Source: an uncultured Pelagimonas sp. (GTDB lineage Bacteria > Pseudomonadota > Alphaproteobacteria > Rhodobacterales > Rhodobacteraceae). From it: a stretch of 64,000 nucleotides of DNA. The DNA is taken from the NCBI GenBank assembly GCA_947497905.1, contig CANMIH010000002.1:124001-188000 (forward strand), written 5' to 3'. Shown piece after piece: positions 55,981 to 64,000 of this stretch. The notes under the pieces were generated by a model. It was not told the origin of the DNA. It worked only from the letters and a program-made list of their open reading frames with translations, and ran no database searches. Each line of letters starts with the position of its first letter. Position 1 is the stretch's first letter. Both the position numbers and the translations under genes were made by a program.

Positions 55981-56669
55981 TCTGCGGCTCGCAGCTGTTC
56001 GCTTGAAACAAGCCCGTCCGACAAATGCACCGTGCGGTCACAGCGTGCCGCAAGCTCAGGCGCATGGGTGACAAGGATCAATGTCGCTCCATGGCGTTCG
56101 CGAAGGCCAAACAGCAGATCCATGATCGCCTGCCCGTTATGACCATCCAGATTGCCGGTAGGTTCATCCGCTAAAAGGATGTCGGGGCGCGGGGCAAGGG
56201 CACGGGCCAGCGCCACACGCTGTTGTTCTCCGCCCGACATCTGCGCGGGATAGTGGTCGGCGCGGTGGCCAAGCCCAACGGCCTCAAGTTCTTCTGCAGC
56301 CCGGTCAAAGGCGTCGCGGTGGCCTGCAAGTTCAAGCGGAGTCGCGACATTTTCCAAGGCCGTCATGGTGGGGATCAGGTGAAAGGATTGGAACACAACC
56401 CCCATGTGATCCCGTCGAAACCGAGCGAGCGCATCTTCGTCCATGTGCGTCAGATCGTGACCAAGGGCCTGTACCGACCCGCTTGTGGCGCGCTCAAGCC
56501 CCCCCATCACCATCAGTAACGAGGATTTCCCCGATCCGGAGGGGCCGATCAGCCCAAGCGTCTCGCCTTTTTTGACGCCAAGCGAGATGCCATGCAAAAT
56601 TTTGACCTCTCCGGCATTGCCACTCAGGCTTAAAGTGACATCTTGAAGAAAGAGAATGGCATTGGTCAT
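55977..56669 (-). CDS. ABC transporter ATP-binding protein (YbbA/LolD-like)
   Basis: A 230-residue ATPase with Walker [10 protein letters not shown], signature MSGGEQQR and Walker [14 protein letters not shown]. The sequence is of the MacB/LolD/YbbA type that drives mechanotransmission permeases. It overlaps the permease gene and is divergent from tesA with only 15 bases between the starts, so the two promoters must overlap the coding regions. Confidence 0.9.
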   Translation of the reverse strand: MTNAILFLQDVTLSLSGNAGEVKILHGISLGVKKGETLGLIGPSGSGKSSLLMVMGGLERATSGSVQALGHDLTHMDEDALARFRRDHMGVVFQSFHLIPTMTALENVATPLELAGHRDAFDRAAEELEAVGLGHRADHYPAQMSGGEQQRVALARALAPRPDILLADEPTGNLDGHNGQAIMDLLFGLRERHGATLILVTHAPELAARCDRTVHLSDGLVSSEQLRAAE

Positions 56670-56684
56670 CGGGAAGGTCCGCTT

Positions 56685-57350
56685 ATGAGCATTTGGGAAA
56701 AATATGGTCTGTCTGCCTTGAGCAACAAGGCCTTGGTCTGCTTTTTAGCTATCGCGGCCCCGGCTCAGGCGGATGTTCACCTATTGGCGCTGGGCGATAG
56801 CCTGACACAAGGCTATGGATTGATCGAACAAGACGGCTTTGTTCCTCAGTTGCGCGGCTGGCTGGCCGATCAGGGGCATACGGTGCGCGTGGTGAATGGC
56901 GGGGTGTCAGGTGATACCACCGCCGGAGGTTTGGCCCGGGTCGAGTGGGCTTTGACGCCTGAAATCAACGGTATGATTGTCGCTTTGGGTGGGAATGACG
57001 TGTTGCGCGGCATTGATCCTGATGTCGTGCGCGCAAATCTGGATGGCATTCTGCAGATAGCAGACAGTAAAGGGATCGAAGTTCTTTTGGTTGGGATGCG
57101 GGCTCCGGGAAACTTCGGCACAGAGTATCAAACCCAGTTTGACGCGATCTATCCGGAGTTGGCGCAGAACTATGACACCGAGTATCTGGAGAATTTCTTT
57201 GCGGGGCTGAGCCCAAATGGCGAAACGCCTGCTGAACTGGCTGCGTTTATGCAGCCAGACGGCATTCATCCCAACGCAGAGGGCGTTGTGAAAATTGTCG
57301 CCACTATTGGGCCAAAGGTTGAGGATCTGATTGCGCGGATCGCGGATTAG
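56685..57350 (+). CDS. tesA: GDSL-type arylesterase/lysophospholipase
   Basis: A 221-residue exported hydrolase. A hydrophobic signal sequence ends near AQADV. The SGNH catalytic blocks are GDSLTQGYG (nucleophile Ser), NGGVSGDTTAGG (Gly), GGND (Asn) and DGIHPN (Asp-His). It cleaves esters or thioesters of acyl chains in the periplasm. The ATG at 56685 has GGGAAGG before it. Confidence 0.9.
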   Translation: MSIWEKYGLSALSNKALVCFLAIAAPAQADVHLLALGDSLTQGYGLIEQDGFVPQLRGWLADQGHTVRVVNGGVSGDTTAGGLARVEWALTPEINGMIVALGGNDVLRGIDPDVVRANLDGILQIADSKGIEVLLVGMRAPGNFGTEYQTQFDAIYPELAQNYDTEYLENFFAGLSPNGETPAELAAFMQPDGIHPNAEGVVKIVATIGPKVEDLIARIAD

Positions 57351-57541
57351 GCGCCAGCGGCTGGTCCAAAATCATCGTCGGGCGCGGTTGCGACCGCAAG
57401 GATTCCAAGCAGAGTCGATCCAAGCGCACTTCCGATGTAAAACCCAAAGGCGTTCATCAGGGTCATATCCCAAAAGAGCCACCCAAAGATTGCGCCAATC
57501 ACACCTACGACGCTGCCGAAGATCATTGCCAAGATTGCCAT
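57347..57541 (-). CDS. Small membrane protein of unknown function
   Basis: A 64-residue protein with two hydrophobic stretches (about residues 4-24 and 31-52) rich in Gly and Ala. GGAGG lies 6 bases before the ATG at 57541, so this start is preferred to the ATG at 57553. It overlaps the tesA stop by 4 bases in convergent orientation. No family is recognised. Confidence 0.6.
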   Translation of the reverse strand: MAILAMIFGSVVGVIGAIFGWLFWDMTLMNAFGFYIGSALGSTLLGILAVATAPDDDFGPAAGA

Positions 57542-57664
57542 TTGTGCCTCCATCCGCGTCTAGGGTGCGCCTTTTTTCCTTACAAATAGTTAAGACGGTG
57601 AAATGTGGCGCGAATGGGGCGCACTTTTGCTCGAATAGGTAGAATACCGTGAAAATTTTGCGCA

Positions 57665-57696
57665 ACAAAAAGGCCTCCATCCTGAGATGAAGGCCT
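57665..57696 (-). terminator. Terminator of the L,D-transpeptidase gene
   Basis: Read on the minus strand: AGGCCTTCATC pairs with GATGGAGGCCT (one mismatch) and is followed by TTTTTG. It ends the transcript of the gene whose stop is at 57721. Confidence 0.75.
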
Positions 57697-57720
57697 CGAG
57701 ATTTCTCGCGGAGCAGAGGC

Positions 57721-58269
57721 TCAGAGCACTGTGACGGTCGCCCCTTTGGGCACGCGGTCATACAGATCGATGACATGATCGTTGATCATGCGGATACACC
57801 CGTTTGATACAGAGCGACCAATTGAACGGGGCGAGGTTGTGCCATGAATCCGGAAAAACGTGTCGCGGCCATTTTGGAAGAGATACAACGCGCGCGCACC
57901 CAGTGGGTTGCCCGGACCACCTGGCTGAACATAGTCATTGTCGATGAATTTGCCGTAGAGATGCGGATCGCGTGAGATCATTTCGTTGGTCGGACGCCAG
58001 GTCGGCCACTGTTTCTTGGCACCAATTTTGGCGGTGCCGGTGAATTCTAGGCCGGCCTTGCCCACCCCCACACCATAGCGCATGGCTTCGCCCGGCGCGG
58101 TGATGAAATAGAGGAAATGTGCACGTGGCAGGATCAAAAGCTGACCCGGTTCGAGGTCTTTTTTGATCGATACCTTTTGTGGCAGGTAAATCGGATCGAC
58201 CTGAAACGCCTGAGCGGGCAGGGCGGCGGTGGCAGCGGCGGCAGCCACAAAGCTACGACGAGAGATCAT
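57721..58269 (-). CDS. L,D-transpeptidase (ErfK/YbiS type)
   Basis: A 182-residue exported protein with a Tat-like signal (SRRSFVAAAAATAAL). The YkuD domain has the His in FRIHGTT and the catalytic Cys in SNGCIRM. It forms 3-3 cross-links in peptidoglycan or attaches proteins to it. The ATG at 58269 gives a standard signal; the longer 58350 start is not supported. It is a second, clearly different L,D-transpeptidase from the YafK-type gene at 11766. Confidence 0.9.
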   Translation of the reverse strand: MISRRSFVAAAAATAALPAQAFQVDPIYLPQKVSIKKDLEPGQLLILPRAHFLYFITAPGEAMRYGVGVGKAGLEFTGTAKIGAKKQWPTWRPTNEMISRDPHLYGKFIDNDYVQPGGPGNPLGARALYLFQNGRDTFFRIHGTTSPRSIGRSVSNGCIRMINDHVIDLYDRVPKGATVTVL

Positions 58270-58408
58270 GACGAAACGAGTCCTGTTGTGGTTAACGGCA
58301 AATATCTTGCGCAGGTGAGCGTGAAAATCAATCCCGGCATCGGGGGGCACTTGTCACTTTGACGTGTAGATCACATGTCATTTCTGACATGCGAGGGGAA
58401 TTCGAATC

Positions 58409-58837
58409 ATGGCGGATCATAAAATCACCTGTCTGAGTTGCGCTCAGGCCAACCGCGTACCCGATGACAAGCTTGGCTCGGGCGCCAAATGCGGAACCTG
58501 TGGCGCGAGCCTGTTTCCAACCAAAGTGATCGATGTGGATGCGGCGGTTCTGACCAAAGCCTCGCGCACGGATACCTTGCCATTGGTGGTGGATTTTTGG
58601 GCGCCCTGGTGTGGACCCTGTCGGAGCATGGCTCCGGAATTTGCCAAAGCCGCCAGCGCGTTGCGCGGTAAGGTTCGCTTTGTCAAACTGAACACCGAGG
58701 AAAACCCCAAGGTTGGACAGCGCCACAATATTCGAAGCATTCCGACGATGGTGCGATTCGCGGGTGGGCGCGAGCGAGGTCGGACAACCGGTGCCCTGCG
58801 CGCGCCTCAAATCCAAAGCTTTGCCACAACGAGATAA
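58409..58837 (+). CDS. trxC: Thioredoxin 2
   Basis: A 142-residue thioredoxin. The N-terminal zinc finger uses CLSC and CGTC (about residues 9-36), and the active site is WAPWCGPCRSM. The finger marks TrxC rather than TrxA. It reduces disulfides in the cytoplasm and is linked to oxidative stress. The stop is 15 bases before the convergent MotE-like gene. Confidence 0.92.
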   Translation: MADHKITCLSCAQANRVPDDKLGSGAKCGTCGASLFPTKVIDVDAAVLTKASRTDTLPLVVDFWAPWCGPCRSMAPEFAKAASALRGKVRFVKLNTEENPKVGQRHNIRSIPTMVRFAGGRERGRTTGALRAPQIQSFATTR

Positions 58838-58852
58838 TCCAGATCGCATCGA

Positions 58853-59530
58853 TTATTCTTTTGGCACCTCTGCGTTCCGCCCGGCCAGAACCACGCTGAT
58901 GGTATAGGCGGCCTGAGGTGTCAGCCCGGCCATGATCGCCGCGGCGGTGTTGGCCTTCATGCGCGACAAGAAACCAGCGGCAAACTGCGGATCCATTGCC
59001 TCAAAAAGCGCGGCCGCCTGTTTGGGTTTCATATTGGCATAGACGCTTGTCAGCTGAGTCAGGTCATCCTCTGCGGCATCCGAGGCCAAAGCCATGGTAT
59101 CGCGCAGTCGGATCTCGGCCTCTTCCAGTGCGGCCAGCTTGCGTTCAATTTCCTGTTCCGCAACCGCAAGGGCTTGCATGCGCACTTCCATATCGGATTC
59201 GCGCTTTTTGATGCGGGCTTCGCGGGCGTTCAGGGTTTCGATCAGTGGAAGGATTTCCGAATCATCCAAAGCCGCCATCTGAACACCGGCCGAGGCCGGT
59301 TTGTCATATCCATCGGCCGTGGGCTTGGCTGTTTCCATGGTGGTTTCAGCCATGTTAGCCTCAGCCGGGAATGCCGGTTCTTCACGTGCGATCGCCTCAC
59401 CCGCGCCGATTGCTGCACGCAGGACAGCCGAGGTGATCAGCAAAGCGCCAACCGCCGAGAGCGTTCCTTTGGTCCGGCTCTTGGCCTTGCGCTTGGTTGG
59501 CTTTGATTTGGCTTGCTTGGCTTTGGCCAT
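58853..59530 (-). CDS. MotE-like flagellar protein
   Basis: A 225-residue protein. A basic N-terminus and one membrane helix (about residues 25-42) are followed by a coiled coil (about 100-155, heptads with EREI and EEAEIRLRD) and a C-terminal MgtE-N-like module (LTSVYANMKPKQAAALFEAMDPQFAAGFLSRMKANTAAAIM read in parts). This matches MotE, a chaperone of the motor protein MotC in alphaproteobacteria. It is in the flagellar cluster upstream of fliL on the same strand. Confidence 0.75.
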   Translation of the reverse strand: MAKAKQAKSKPTKRKAKSRTKGTLSAVGALLITSAVLRAAIGAGEAIAREEPAFPAEANMAETTMETAKPTADGYDKPASAGVQMAALDDSEILPLIETLNAREARIKKRESDMEVRMQALAVAEQEIERKLAALEEAEIRLRDTMALASDAAEDDLTQLTSVYANMKPKQAAALFEAMDPQFAAGFLSRMKANTAAAIMAGLTPQAAYTISVVLAGRNAEVPKE

Positions 59531-59538
59531 GGTTCACC

Positions 59539-59922
59539 TCAGTTCCTATGACGCACGAAGATAGGTTCTGCGTTGTCTGGGGTTTGCGCGGCGGCCGGTT
59601 GTGGCGTGGCCTGCGGTTGCGGGGCGGCGGTGCTGCCCTGTGGCAGGTCATGCATCGACGCAACAAGAAGTTCGAGACGGCGGGCCACATCTTCGGCACG
59701 ATCCGTCAACTCACCCAGTGAATTGGACGATTCGCCTGCGGTTTTCTGTGCCGCAGCCAGAGTTTTGCCCAGATCATCAACCTGAGCCGACAGCACGGCC
59801 ACCGCACCACCAACTCCGTTTTCCAGATCGGTGAACTTGGTCAGGCGACGCGCCAAGATAAAACAGTAAAATCCAGCGCCCAGAGCGCCTGCGACAAGAA
59901 GGATATCTGCAATAAGTTCCAT
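59539..59922 (-). CDS. Membrane coiled-coil protein of the flagellar cluster
   Basis: A 127-residue protein with one membrane helix at residues 4-24 and a coiled-coil region (about 30-90), ending in a Pro/Ala/Gln-rich tail. I do not recognise a family. The ATG at 59922 is chosen because GAGGGG is 7 bases before it; TTG 59937 and ATG 59928 are less likely. The gene is between fliL and the MotE-like gene, so a role in the motor is likely. Confidence 0.6.
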   Translation of the reverse strand: MELIADILLVAGALGAGFYCFILARRLTKFTDLENGVGGAVAVLSAQVDDLGKTLAAAQKTAGESSNSLGELTDRAEDVARRLELLVASMHDLPQGSTAAPQPQATPQPAAAQTPDNAEPIFVRHRN

Positions 59923-59933
59923 TCCCATTCCCC

Positions 59934-60440
59934 TCAATTCAGCACGAATTCCAGCACAAGCAGGTCGCTAACCCGCCCTTCACCGGCCACCAGTTTCACG
60001 CGGCGCAACATTTGCCCGCGTAGTTTGAGCAAAGCGCCAGGGGCCTCAAGATCACGGGGCTCAAGCGCCCGTAGATAGCTATTAAGAACGTCCTGGACGC
60101 GTGGAAGGATGCCTTCCACCTCAGATGCATGTTCCGTCGGCACCTCTAGACTGGCGCGGAAACGCAGGTGTTGCGCCTGCGAGCTTGATCCAAGTGACAC
60201 TACTAAGGGCGGCACTTCGACGAAGGCCACGTCTGGTAGCGGTTCATCGGGTACCACTTCTTCAGCAGAAGCTTTTTCGGTTGATTCGGGGGCTGCTCCC
60301 TTACCTCCCAGCATTCCGGATTGAACGGCGAAGAATCCTCCACCACCCCCGGCTAATGCCAGAACCACGCCTATTATTAGCGGCAACTTCGACGGCTTTT
60401 TTTCGACGAGTTCTTCGTCGTTGGCGGTTGTGTCAGTCAT
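59934..60440 (-). CDS. fliL: Flagellar basal body-associated protein FliL
   Basis: A 168-residue protein with a short acidic cytoplasmic start, a membrane helix (about residues 19-40), and a periplasmic FliL domain (FVEVPPLVVSLG, QHLRFRASLEV, LLVLEFVLN). It surrounds the stator and supports torque. Its ATG is at 60440; it is divergent from fliF, and the CtrA-like box lies in the space between. Confidence 0.87.
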   Translation of the reverse strand: MTDTTANDEELVEKKPSKLPLIIGVVLALAGGGGGFFAVQSGMLGGKGAAPESTEKASAEEVVPDEPLPDVAFVEVPPLVVSLGSSSQAQHLRFRASLEVPTEHASEVEGILPRVQDVLNSYLRALEPRDLEAPGALLKLRGQMLRRVKLVAGEGRVSDLLVLEFVLN

Positions 60441-60483
60441 ATTATCCTCTTTCCTGACGCAAATACCTTATCTCAGAAATGGG

Positions 60484-60498
60484 CTAACCGATTGTTAA
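60484..60498. promoter_or_regulatory. CtrA-like box between fliL and fliF
   Basis: CTAA-CCGATTG-TTAA differs from the CtrA consensus TTAA-N7-TTAA by one base. It is 44 bases from the fliL start and 56 from the fliF start. CtrA drives flagellar genes in related Rhodobacterales, so the position makes sense. Confidence 0.55.
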
Positions 60499-60553
60499 GG
60501 CGATTGGGGCAATCTGCAGACAACCGAACAGAATGTTTGGAGTGGAGGTCGTC

Positions 60554-62185
60554 TTGCAGAATGTAATGACAGTCTGGGGTAATCTTGGTGGCAAACAGCG
60601 CATGGTCGTGCTGGGCGCTACGGTTGCTATGGTGTTGGCGGTTTTGGGTCTTACCCGAATGGCGTCGGCGCCCAATCTATCACTCTTATATGCGGGGCTG
60701 GAGAACGGCGCTGCTGGGGATGTGGTCAAAGCCCTTGAGGCGCGCGGCGTACAGTATGATGTACGCGGTGGCGCGATTTTTGTGCCCGATACAGATCGGG
60801 ATGCCCTGCGTTTGACGCTGGCCAGCGAAGGGCTGCCAGCAAATAGCGGACAGGGATACGAGCTTTTGGATGGGTTGTCGGGATTCGGCACCACGTCTCA
60901 GATGTTCGATGCTGCCTATTGGCGCGCGAAAGAAGGGGAGCTGGCCCGAACCATTGTGGCGAATCCCCAAATTGCCAGCGCCCGGGTACATATTGCCAAC
61001 AGCAGCGCGAATCCGTTTCAGCGTGATGTCACGCCTTCGGCTTCGATTTCGGTGACGCCAGTTGCCGGAATGGTCTCGCCTCAACAGGCGCGGGCCCTGC
61101 GATTCCTTGTGTCATCAGCTGTTCCAGGCCTGGTGCCGGACAATGTCGCAGTGATTGATGGCAAAGGTGGATTGATCGGTGGGGACGCGGATGGATCTGC
61201 GGGTCCTACGGCGGAGGACAAGGGCACGCAACTGCGTGACCGGGTTCAGCGTCTGATGGAAGCGCGGGTTGGCGTTGGAAACGCTGTGGTTGAGGTGAGC
61301 GTTGATACGGTGACCGAAAGCGAGCTCATTCGTGAGCGCAGCTTCGATCCAGAAGCACGTGTGGTGATCTCAACGGACACTGAAGAACGCACAGATCAGT
61401 CGCAGAACGCGGGTGGTGGTGATGTCACGGTGGCGTCTAACCTGCCGGATGGTGCGGCAGGTGGCGGAGATGCGTCGAACTCGTCGAAAAACGAAACCCG
61501 CGAGCGTGTGAACTACGAAGTCTCCGAGACAACGCGTGAAATCACCCGGTCCCCCGGTGCGATTCGTCGCCTGACTGTCGCGGTCTTGGTAAATGGTACC
61601 TATGAAACCGGTGCAGATGGCGCTCAGGTTTTTGCCCCCTTGCCGGAAAACGAGCTTGGCGCCCTGCGTGACCTCGTGGCCTCGGCGGTTGGGTATGACG
61701 AAGCACGTGGGGATCAGATCACACTTCGTTCGCTTCCCTTTGAGCGTCCCGAAGGTCTGGGAACAGGTCCAATTGAACCCAGCATGTTTGCCGGCAGCAT
61801 CGATACAATGCGGTTGATCCAGATGGGCGTGCTTGGACTTGTGGCCCTGGTTCTTGGCTTGTTTGTGGTGCGTCCGATTTTGGCATCGTCCTCAAATGAC
61901 ACCACAGCTCTTCCTGCGGGTGTTGCCGGAGCTCTGCCTCTGCCTGATCTGGATGACAGCCCCGCACCTGCCATCGATGGCGAACTCGAGCCGCTTGGTG
62001 GCTTCGACAACCTTCCGGTGATGGGGGATGGACCGGACTTCAGCGGAATGGGAATGGCCGACTTCGACTCACCAGCTGATGATGATCCGGTCGATCGCCT
62101 ACGTAACCTGATCCAGGAGCGCAAAACCGAAACCGTCGAGATTTTGCGCAGCTGGATGGATGATGAGAAGGAGAAGGCAGGTTGA
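60554..62185 (+). CDS. fliF: Flagellar MS-ring protein
   Basis: A 543-residue protein. The first membrane helix (about 20-38) is followed by periplasmic ring-building domains (SLLYAGLENGAAGDVVKAL, VHIANSSANPF, the QARALRFLVSSAVPGL stretch) and a second helix near residue 425. The cytoplasmic tail, DDDPVDRLRNLIQERKTETVEILRSWM, is the FliG-binding end. The start is the TTG at 60554 because GGAGG lies 5 bases before it; ATG 60533 and ATG 60566 are alternatives. It overlaps the fliH-like gene by 4 bases. Confidence 0.9.
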   Translation: MQNVMTVWGNLGGKQRMVVLGATVAMVLAVLGLTRMASAPNLSLLYAGLENGAAGDVVKALEARGVQYDVRGGAIFVPDTDRDALRLTLASEGLPANSGQGYELLDGLSGFGTTSQMFDAAYWRAKEGELARTIVANPQIASARVHIANSSANPFQRDVTPSASISVTPVAGMVSPQQARALRFLVSSAVPGLVPDNVAVIDGKGGLIGGDADGSAGPTAEDKGTQLRDRVQRLMEARVGVGNAVVEVSVDTVTESELIRERSFDPEARVVISTDTEERTDQSQNAGGGDVTVASNLPDGAAGGGDASNSSKNETRERVNYEVSETTREITRSPGAIRRLTVAVLVNGTYETGADGAQVFAPLPENELGALRDLVASAVGYDEARGDQITLRSLPFERPEGLGTGPIEPSMFAGSIDTMRLIQMGVLGLVALVLGLFVVRPILASSSNDTTALPAGVAGALPLPDLDDSPAPAIDGELEPLGGFDNLPVMGDGPDFSGMGMADFDSPADDDPVDRLRNLIQERKTETVEILRSWMDDEKEKAG

Positions 62186-62796
62186 TTGCTCTGCATGACT
62201 TCCTCGAAGACTTCGGTTCGGCCGTAAGCGCAGCAGCGCTGGCCGAACCAGCAGGCCCCGTCGTAGACGAAGCCGAAGTTGAGGGAATGAAACTCGAATC
62301 CTTTGAAAATGGCTATCGGGCCGGGTGGGACGACGCGGTTAAAGCGCAATCCGATGACAAAACCCGCATTTCGAGCGCCTTTGGTCAGCATCTTCAGGAT
62401 CTGTCGTTCACCTATCACGAGGCCTCGCGCCAGGTGATGAATTCGATGACCCCACTGCTGCATGAAATTGTGGCTTCGCTCCTGCCCGAAGTGGCGCGGG
62501 CATCGCTGGGGCAACACATCGTGGAACAACTTCAGAACATGGCCGAAGAGCTGGGTGAGCTGGAAGTCGTCGTGGCGGTCTCGCCGAATAATGTTGAGGC
62601 GGTTCAACCGCTTCTACAGGGCGATTTCGGGTTCCCGGTTGAGCTGACTGCGGATGATACATTGCTAGAAGAACAGGCCGACATTCGCCTGGGCGATACG
62701 GAAAAACAAATTGATCTTGGGGATTTGGTCGCTTCGGTGTCCGAGGCCATTCAGGGCTTTACCCACGATAACCGGAGAAAAGTAGAACATGGATAA
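62182..62796 (+). CDS. FliH-like flagellar protein
   Basis: A 204-residue protein with a weak FliH pattern: an acidic N-terminus with FENGYRAGWDDAVKA, a central helix, and a C-terminal domain (ADIRLGDTEKQIDLGDLVASV). FliH binds the export ATPase FliI. Similarity to standard FliH is low and the FliI gene is not in the window, so the name is provisional. It starts with a TTG overlapping the fliF stop and overlaps fliN by 8 bases. Confidence 0.65.
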   Translation: MIALHDFLEDFGSAVSAAALAEPAGPVVDEAEVEGMKLESFENGYRAGWDDAVKAQSDDKTRISSAFGQHLQDLSFTYHEASRQVMNSMTPLLHEIVASLLPEVARASLGQHIVEQLQNMAEELGELEVVVAVSPNNVEAVQPLLQGDFGFPVELTADDTLLEEQADIRLGDTEKQIDLGDLVASVSEAIQGFTHDNRRKVEHG

Positions 62797-63073
62797 TGCA
62801 CAGGCCGCCCGCAGCGATGCTGCCACCCCGTTCACCTCGGTGCCGATTGAGATCACCGTTTCGGTGGGTCGCGCCCGTCCTCTGGTACGCGAGCTTTTGC
62901 AACTGGCAGAGGGCTCGGTTCTGACGCTGGACAAACAACTTGATGACCCGGTCGAGCTTTATGTCGGTGAAAAAATGATCGGCATTGGTGTTCTCGAAGT
63001 GATCGAAGGCGACGGTCAGGGCCAATTGGCGGTCCGTTTGACCGAGGTTTCGGACCTGAACGGTCCGACCTGA
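62789..63073 (+). CDS. fliN: Flagellar motor switch protein FliN
   Basis: A 94-residue SpoA-domain protein (VPIEITVSVGRARPLVRELLQLAEGSVLTLDK, read in parts) of the usual short FliN form. It forms the bottom of the C-ring with FliM. fliM and fliG are not in the window. It is followed 5 bases later by fliP. Confidence 0.88.
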   Translation: MDNAQAARSDAATPFTSVPIEITVSVGRARPLVRELLQLAEGSVLTLDKQLDDPVELYVGEKMIGIGVLEVIEGDGQGQLAVRLTEVSDLNGPT

Positions 63074-63078
63074 TCACG

Positions 63079-63813
63079 ATGCGGGGGTTTTTGACATTTA
63101 TCTTGCTGTTGGTGGCAGCAGGAACATTCGCCGGACGCGCCGAGGCCCAGTCGATTGCTGTCGAACTGGGCGAAGGCGGGTCTATCTCTGCAACAAGCCT
63201 ACAACTTCTGGCCATGATCACGCTGCTCAGCCTCGCGCCGGGCATTGCCATCATGGTCACCTGTTTCCCATTTATGGTTACTGTTTTGTCAATTCTCCGT
63301 CAGGCGGTGGGATTGCAGCAGTCTCCTCCCAATATGCTGATTGTCAGCCTTGCGCTTTTCCTGACCTATTTTGTCATGGAACCGGTGTTCATGGAGGCCT
63401 ATGAAACCGGCATTGAACCTCTGATGAACGAGCAGATGGAGATGCAAGACGCGGCTGTGGAAGCCATGAAACCGTTTCGGGTCTTTATGGCCGGGCGCGC
63501 TGATCCTGACACCTATCGCGCGATGGCAGATCTGCGGCCTGATGCAGCACAAACCGTTTTGGCACCAGAGGCCCCCTTATCGGTGCTCATCCCAACCTTC
63601 ATGTTGTCGGAAGTCGCGCGGGCGTTTCAGGTCGGATTCCTGATCTTCCTACCGTTTCTGATCATTGATCTGGTTGTGGCTGCAGTTCTGATGTCCATGG
63701 GTATGATGATGGTTCCGCCGGCAATCGTGTCCTTGCCCTTCAAACTGGCGTTCTTTGTGATCGCAGATGGATGGGCGCTATTGGCGGGAAGCCTGGTGCG
63801 CGGCTACTTCTAG
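63079..63813 (+). CDS. fliP: Flagellar biosynthesis protein FliP
   Basis: A 244-residue export-gate component with an N-terminal signal peptide (ending near AEAQS) and several hydrophobic helices. Conserved blocks include TCFPFMVTVLSILRQA, PPNMLIVSLALFLTYFVM, VLIPTFMLSEV and FLPFLIIDLVVAAVLMSMGMMM. It forms the core of the type III export pore. It is the last visible gene of this flagellar run. Confidence 0.93.
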   Translation: MRGFLTFILLLVAAGTFAGRAEAQSIAVELGEGGSISATSLQLLAMITLLSLAPGIAIMVTCFPFMVTVLSILRQAVGLQQSPPNMLIVSLALFLTYFVMEPVFMEAYETGIEPLMNEQMEMQDAAVEAMKPFRVFMAGRADPDTYRAMADLRPDAAQTVLAPEAPLSVLIPTFMLSEVARAFQVGFLIFLPFLIIDLVVAAVLMSMGMMMVPPAIVSLPFKLAFFVIADGWALLAGSLVRGYF

Positions 63814-63825
63814 CCGCCCCAAGAT

Positions 63826-64000
63826 TTAGGTTTGTCTGATGTCGATTGTGGTGCGCTGATGATACGGCGCATCCGGTCGACAGAGGATACTTCCGAAACT
63901 GGGCTGATGCAGGGCATCGGGGAAATCCTGCGCTTCGAGGCACAGCCCGGCAAAGGGCGTATGGGCCACGCCAGATGACGGTGCCTGCGCCGAGAGACCC
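63826..64000 (-). CDS. galM: Aldose 1-epimerase, C-terminal end (partial)
   Basis: The frame is open on the minus strand from the window edge to the stop at 63826-63828. The visible 58 residues contain FAGLCLEAQDFPDALHQPSF and CRPDAPYHQRTTIDI, the C-terminal pattern of galactose mutarotase (compare GLCLETQHFPD and the closing Y-x-x-T-T-x-x-x-F). It interconverts alpha and beta forms of hexoses. It is convergent with fliP, 12 bases away. Most of the gene is outside the window. Confidence 0.75.
   Translation of the reverse strand, partial: GLSAQAPSSGVAHTPFAGLCLEAQDFPDALHQPSFGSILCRPDAPYHQRTTIDIRQT

Noticed and set aside
61714-62607. A 297-residue ORF on the minus strand
   Set aside because: It lies antisense to fliF and the fliH-like gene and has no recognisable motif; it is explained by codon bias of the real genes.
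1-64000. tRNA, rRNA, insertion sequences or prophage
   Set aside because: Reading the intergenic spaces showed no cloverleaf-like sequence, transposase or integrase; gaps are short and almost all bases are covered by ordinary genes.

Overview
The window looks like a chromosomal segment from a marine-type alphaproteobacterium of the Rhodobacterales (Roseobacter group). The evidence is the gene repertoire: an FDH locus with DUF3305, DUF3306 and a TorD-like protein, TupBCA, a NavAb-type sodium channel, a Rhodobacterales-style fliL/fliF region, and CtrA-like boxes. Moderately high GC and many 4-bp ATGA, GTGA or TTGA stop/start overlaps fit as well. I saw no insertion sequences, prophage, CRISPR, rRNA or tRNA. 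The assignment is inference from family knowledge; no database was searched.

Layout. 1-5 kb: end of ilvA, an Hpt protein divergent from a receiver-PP2C phosphatase, a NUDIX gene, and an operon hslO-NUDIX-cca. 5-12.3 kb: two full ABC exporters behind a short leader ORF, a P-loop kinase-like gene, a 5-methyluridine RNA methyltransferase, a voltage-gated sodium channel and a YafK-type lipoprotein. 12.3-16.9 kb: a TetR-controlled operon with two operators encoding a small membrane protein, a Rieske oxygenase, an ABC-type membrane domain without ATPase, a secreted protein and a flavin/2Fe-2S reductase. 17-20.3 kb: exopolysaccharide sugar transferase and Wza-like export lipoprotein, plus a PPP-type phosphatase.

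20.5-42.5 kb is a molybdenum/tungsten and formate dehydrogenase island. It contains a tungstate transporter (tupBCA), a minus-strand block (DUF6505, lipoate/biotin ligase-like, Mrp ATPase, DUF6494), a c-type cytochrome, a multi-cluster Fe-S protein, and then the long formate dehydrogenase operon (DUF3305, DUF3306, TorD-like chaperone, Tat small protein, alpha, beta and gamma subunits). The operon continues with a WD40-cytochrome c fusion, a 41-residue membrane peptide, and an NtrC-like regulator that lacks the sigma-54 contact loop. A convergent sensor kinase and the molybdate transporter modABC follow. Metal uptake, cofactor and chaperone functions, enzyme, electron carriers and a candidate signalling pair are thus together.

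42.5-58.8 kb is mostly housekeeping: a TIM-barrel isomerase, an exported protein of 18 MORN repeats, nadE, an MBL-fold hydrolase, thpR, a PfkB-family kinase, gltX, a gamma-glutamylcyclotransferase, an NsrR-like Rrf2 regulator behind an FNR-type box, a stand-alone gcvH, an inositol monophosphatase-family gene, a ybbAP-tesA-like trio, an L,D-transpeptidase and trxC. 58.8-63.8 kb is part of a flagellar cluster (MotE-like, membrane coiled-coil protein, fliL; divergent fliF, fliH-like, fliN, fliP) with a CtrA-like box between the two arms. The right edge cuts a minus-strand aldose 1-epimerase gene.
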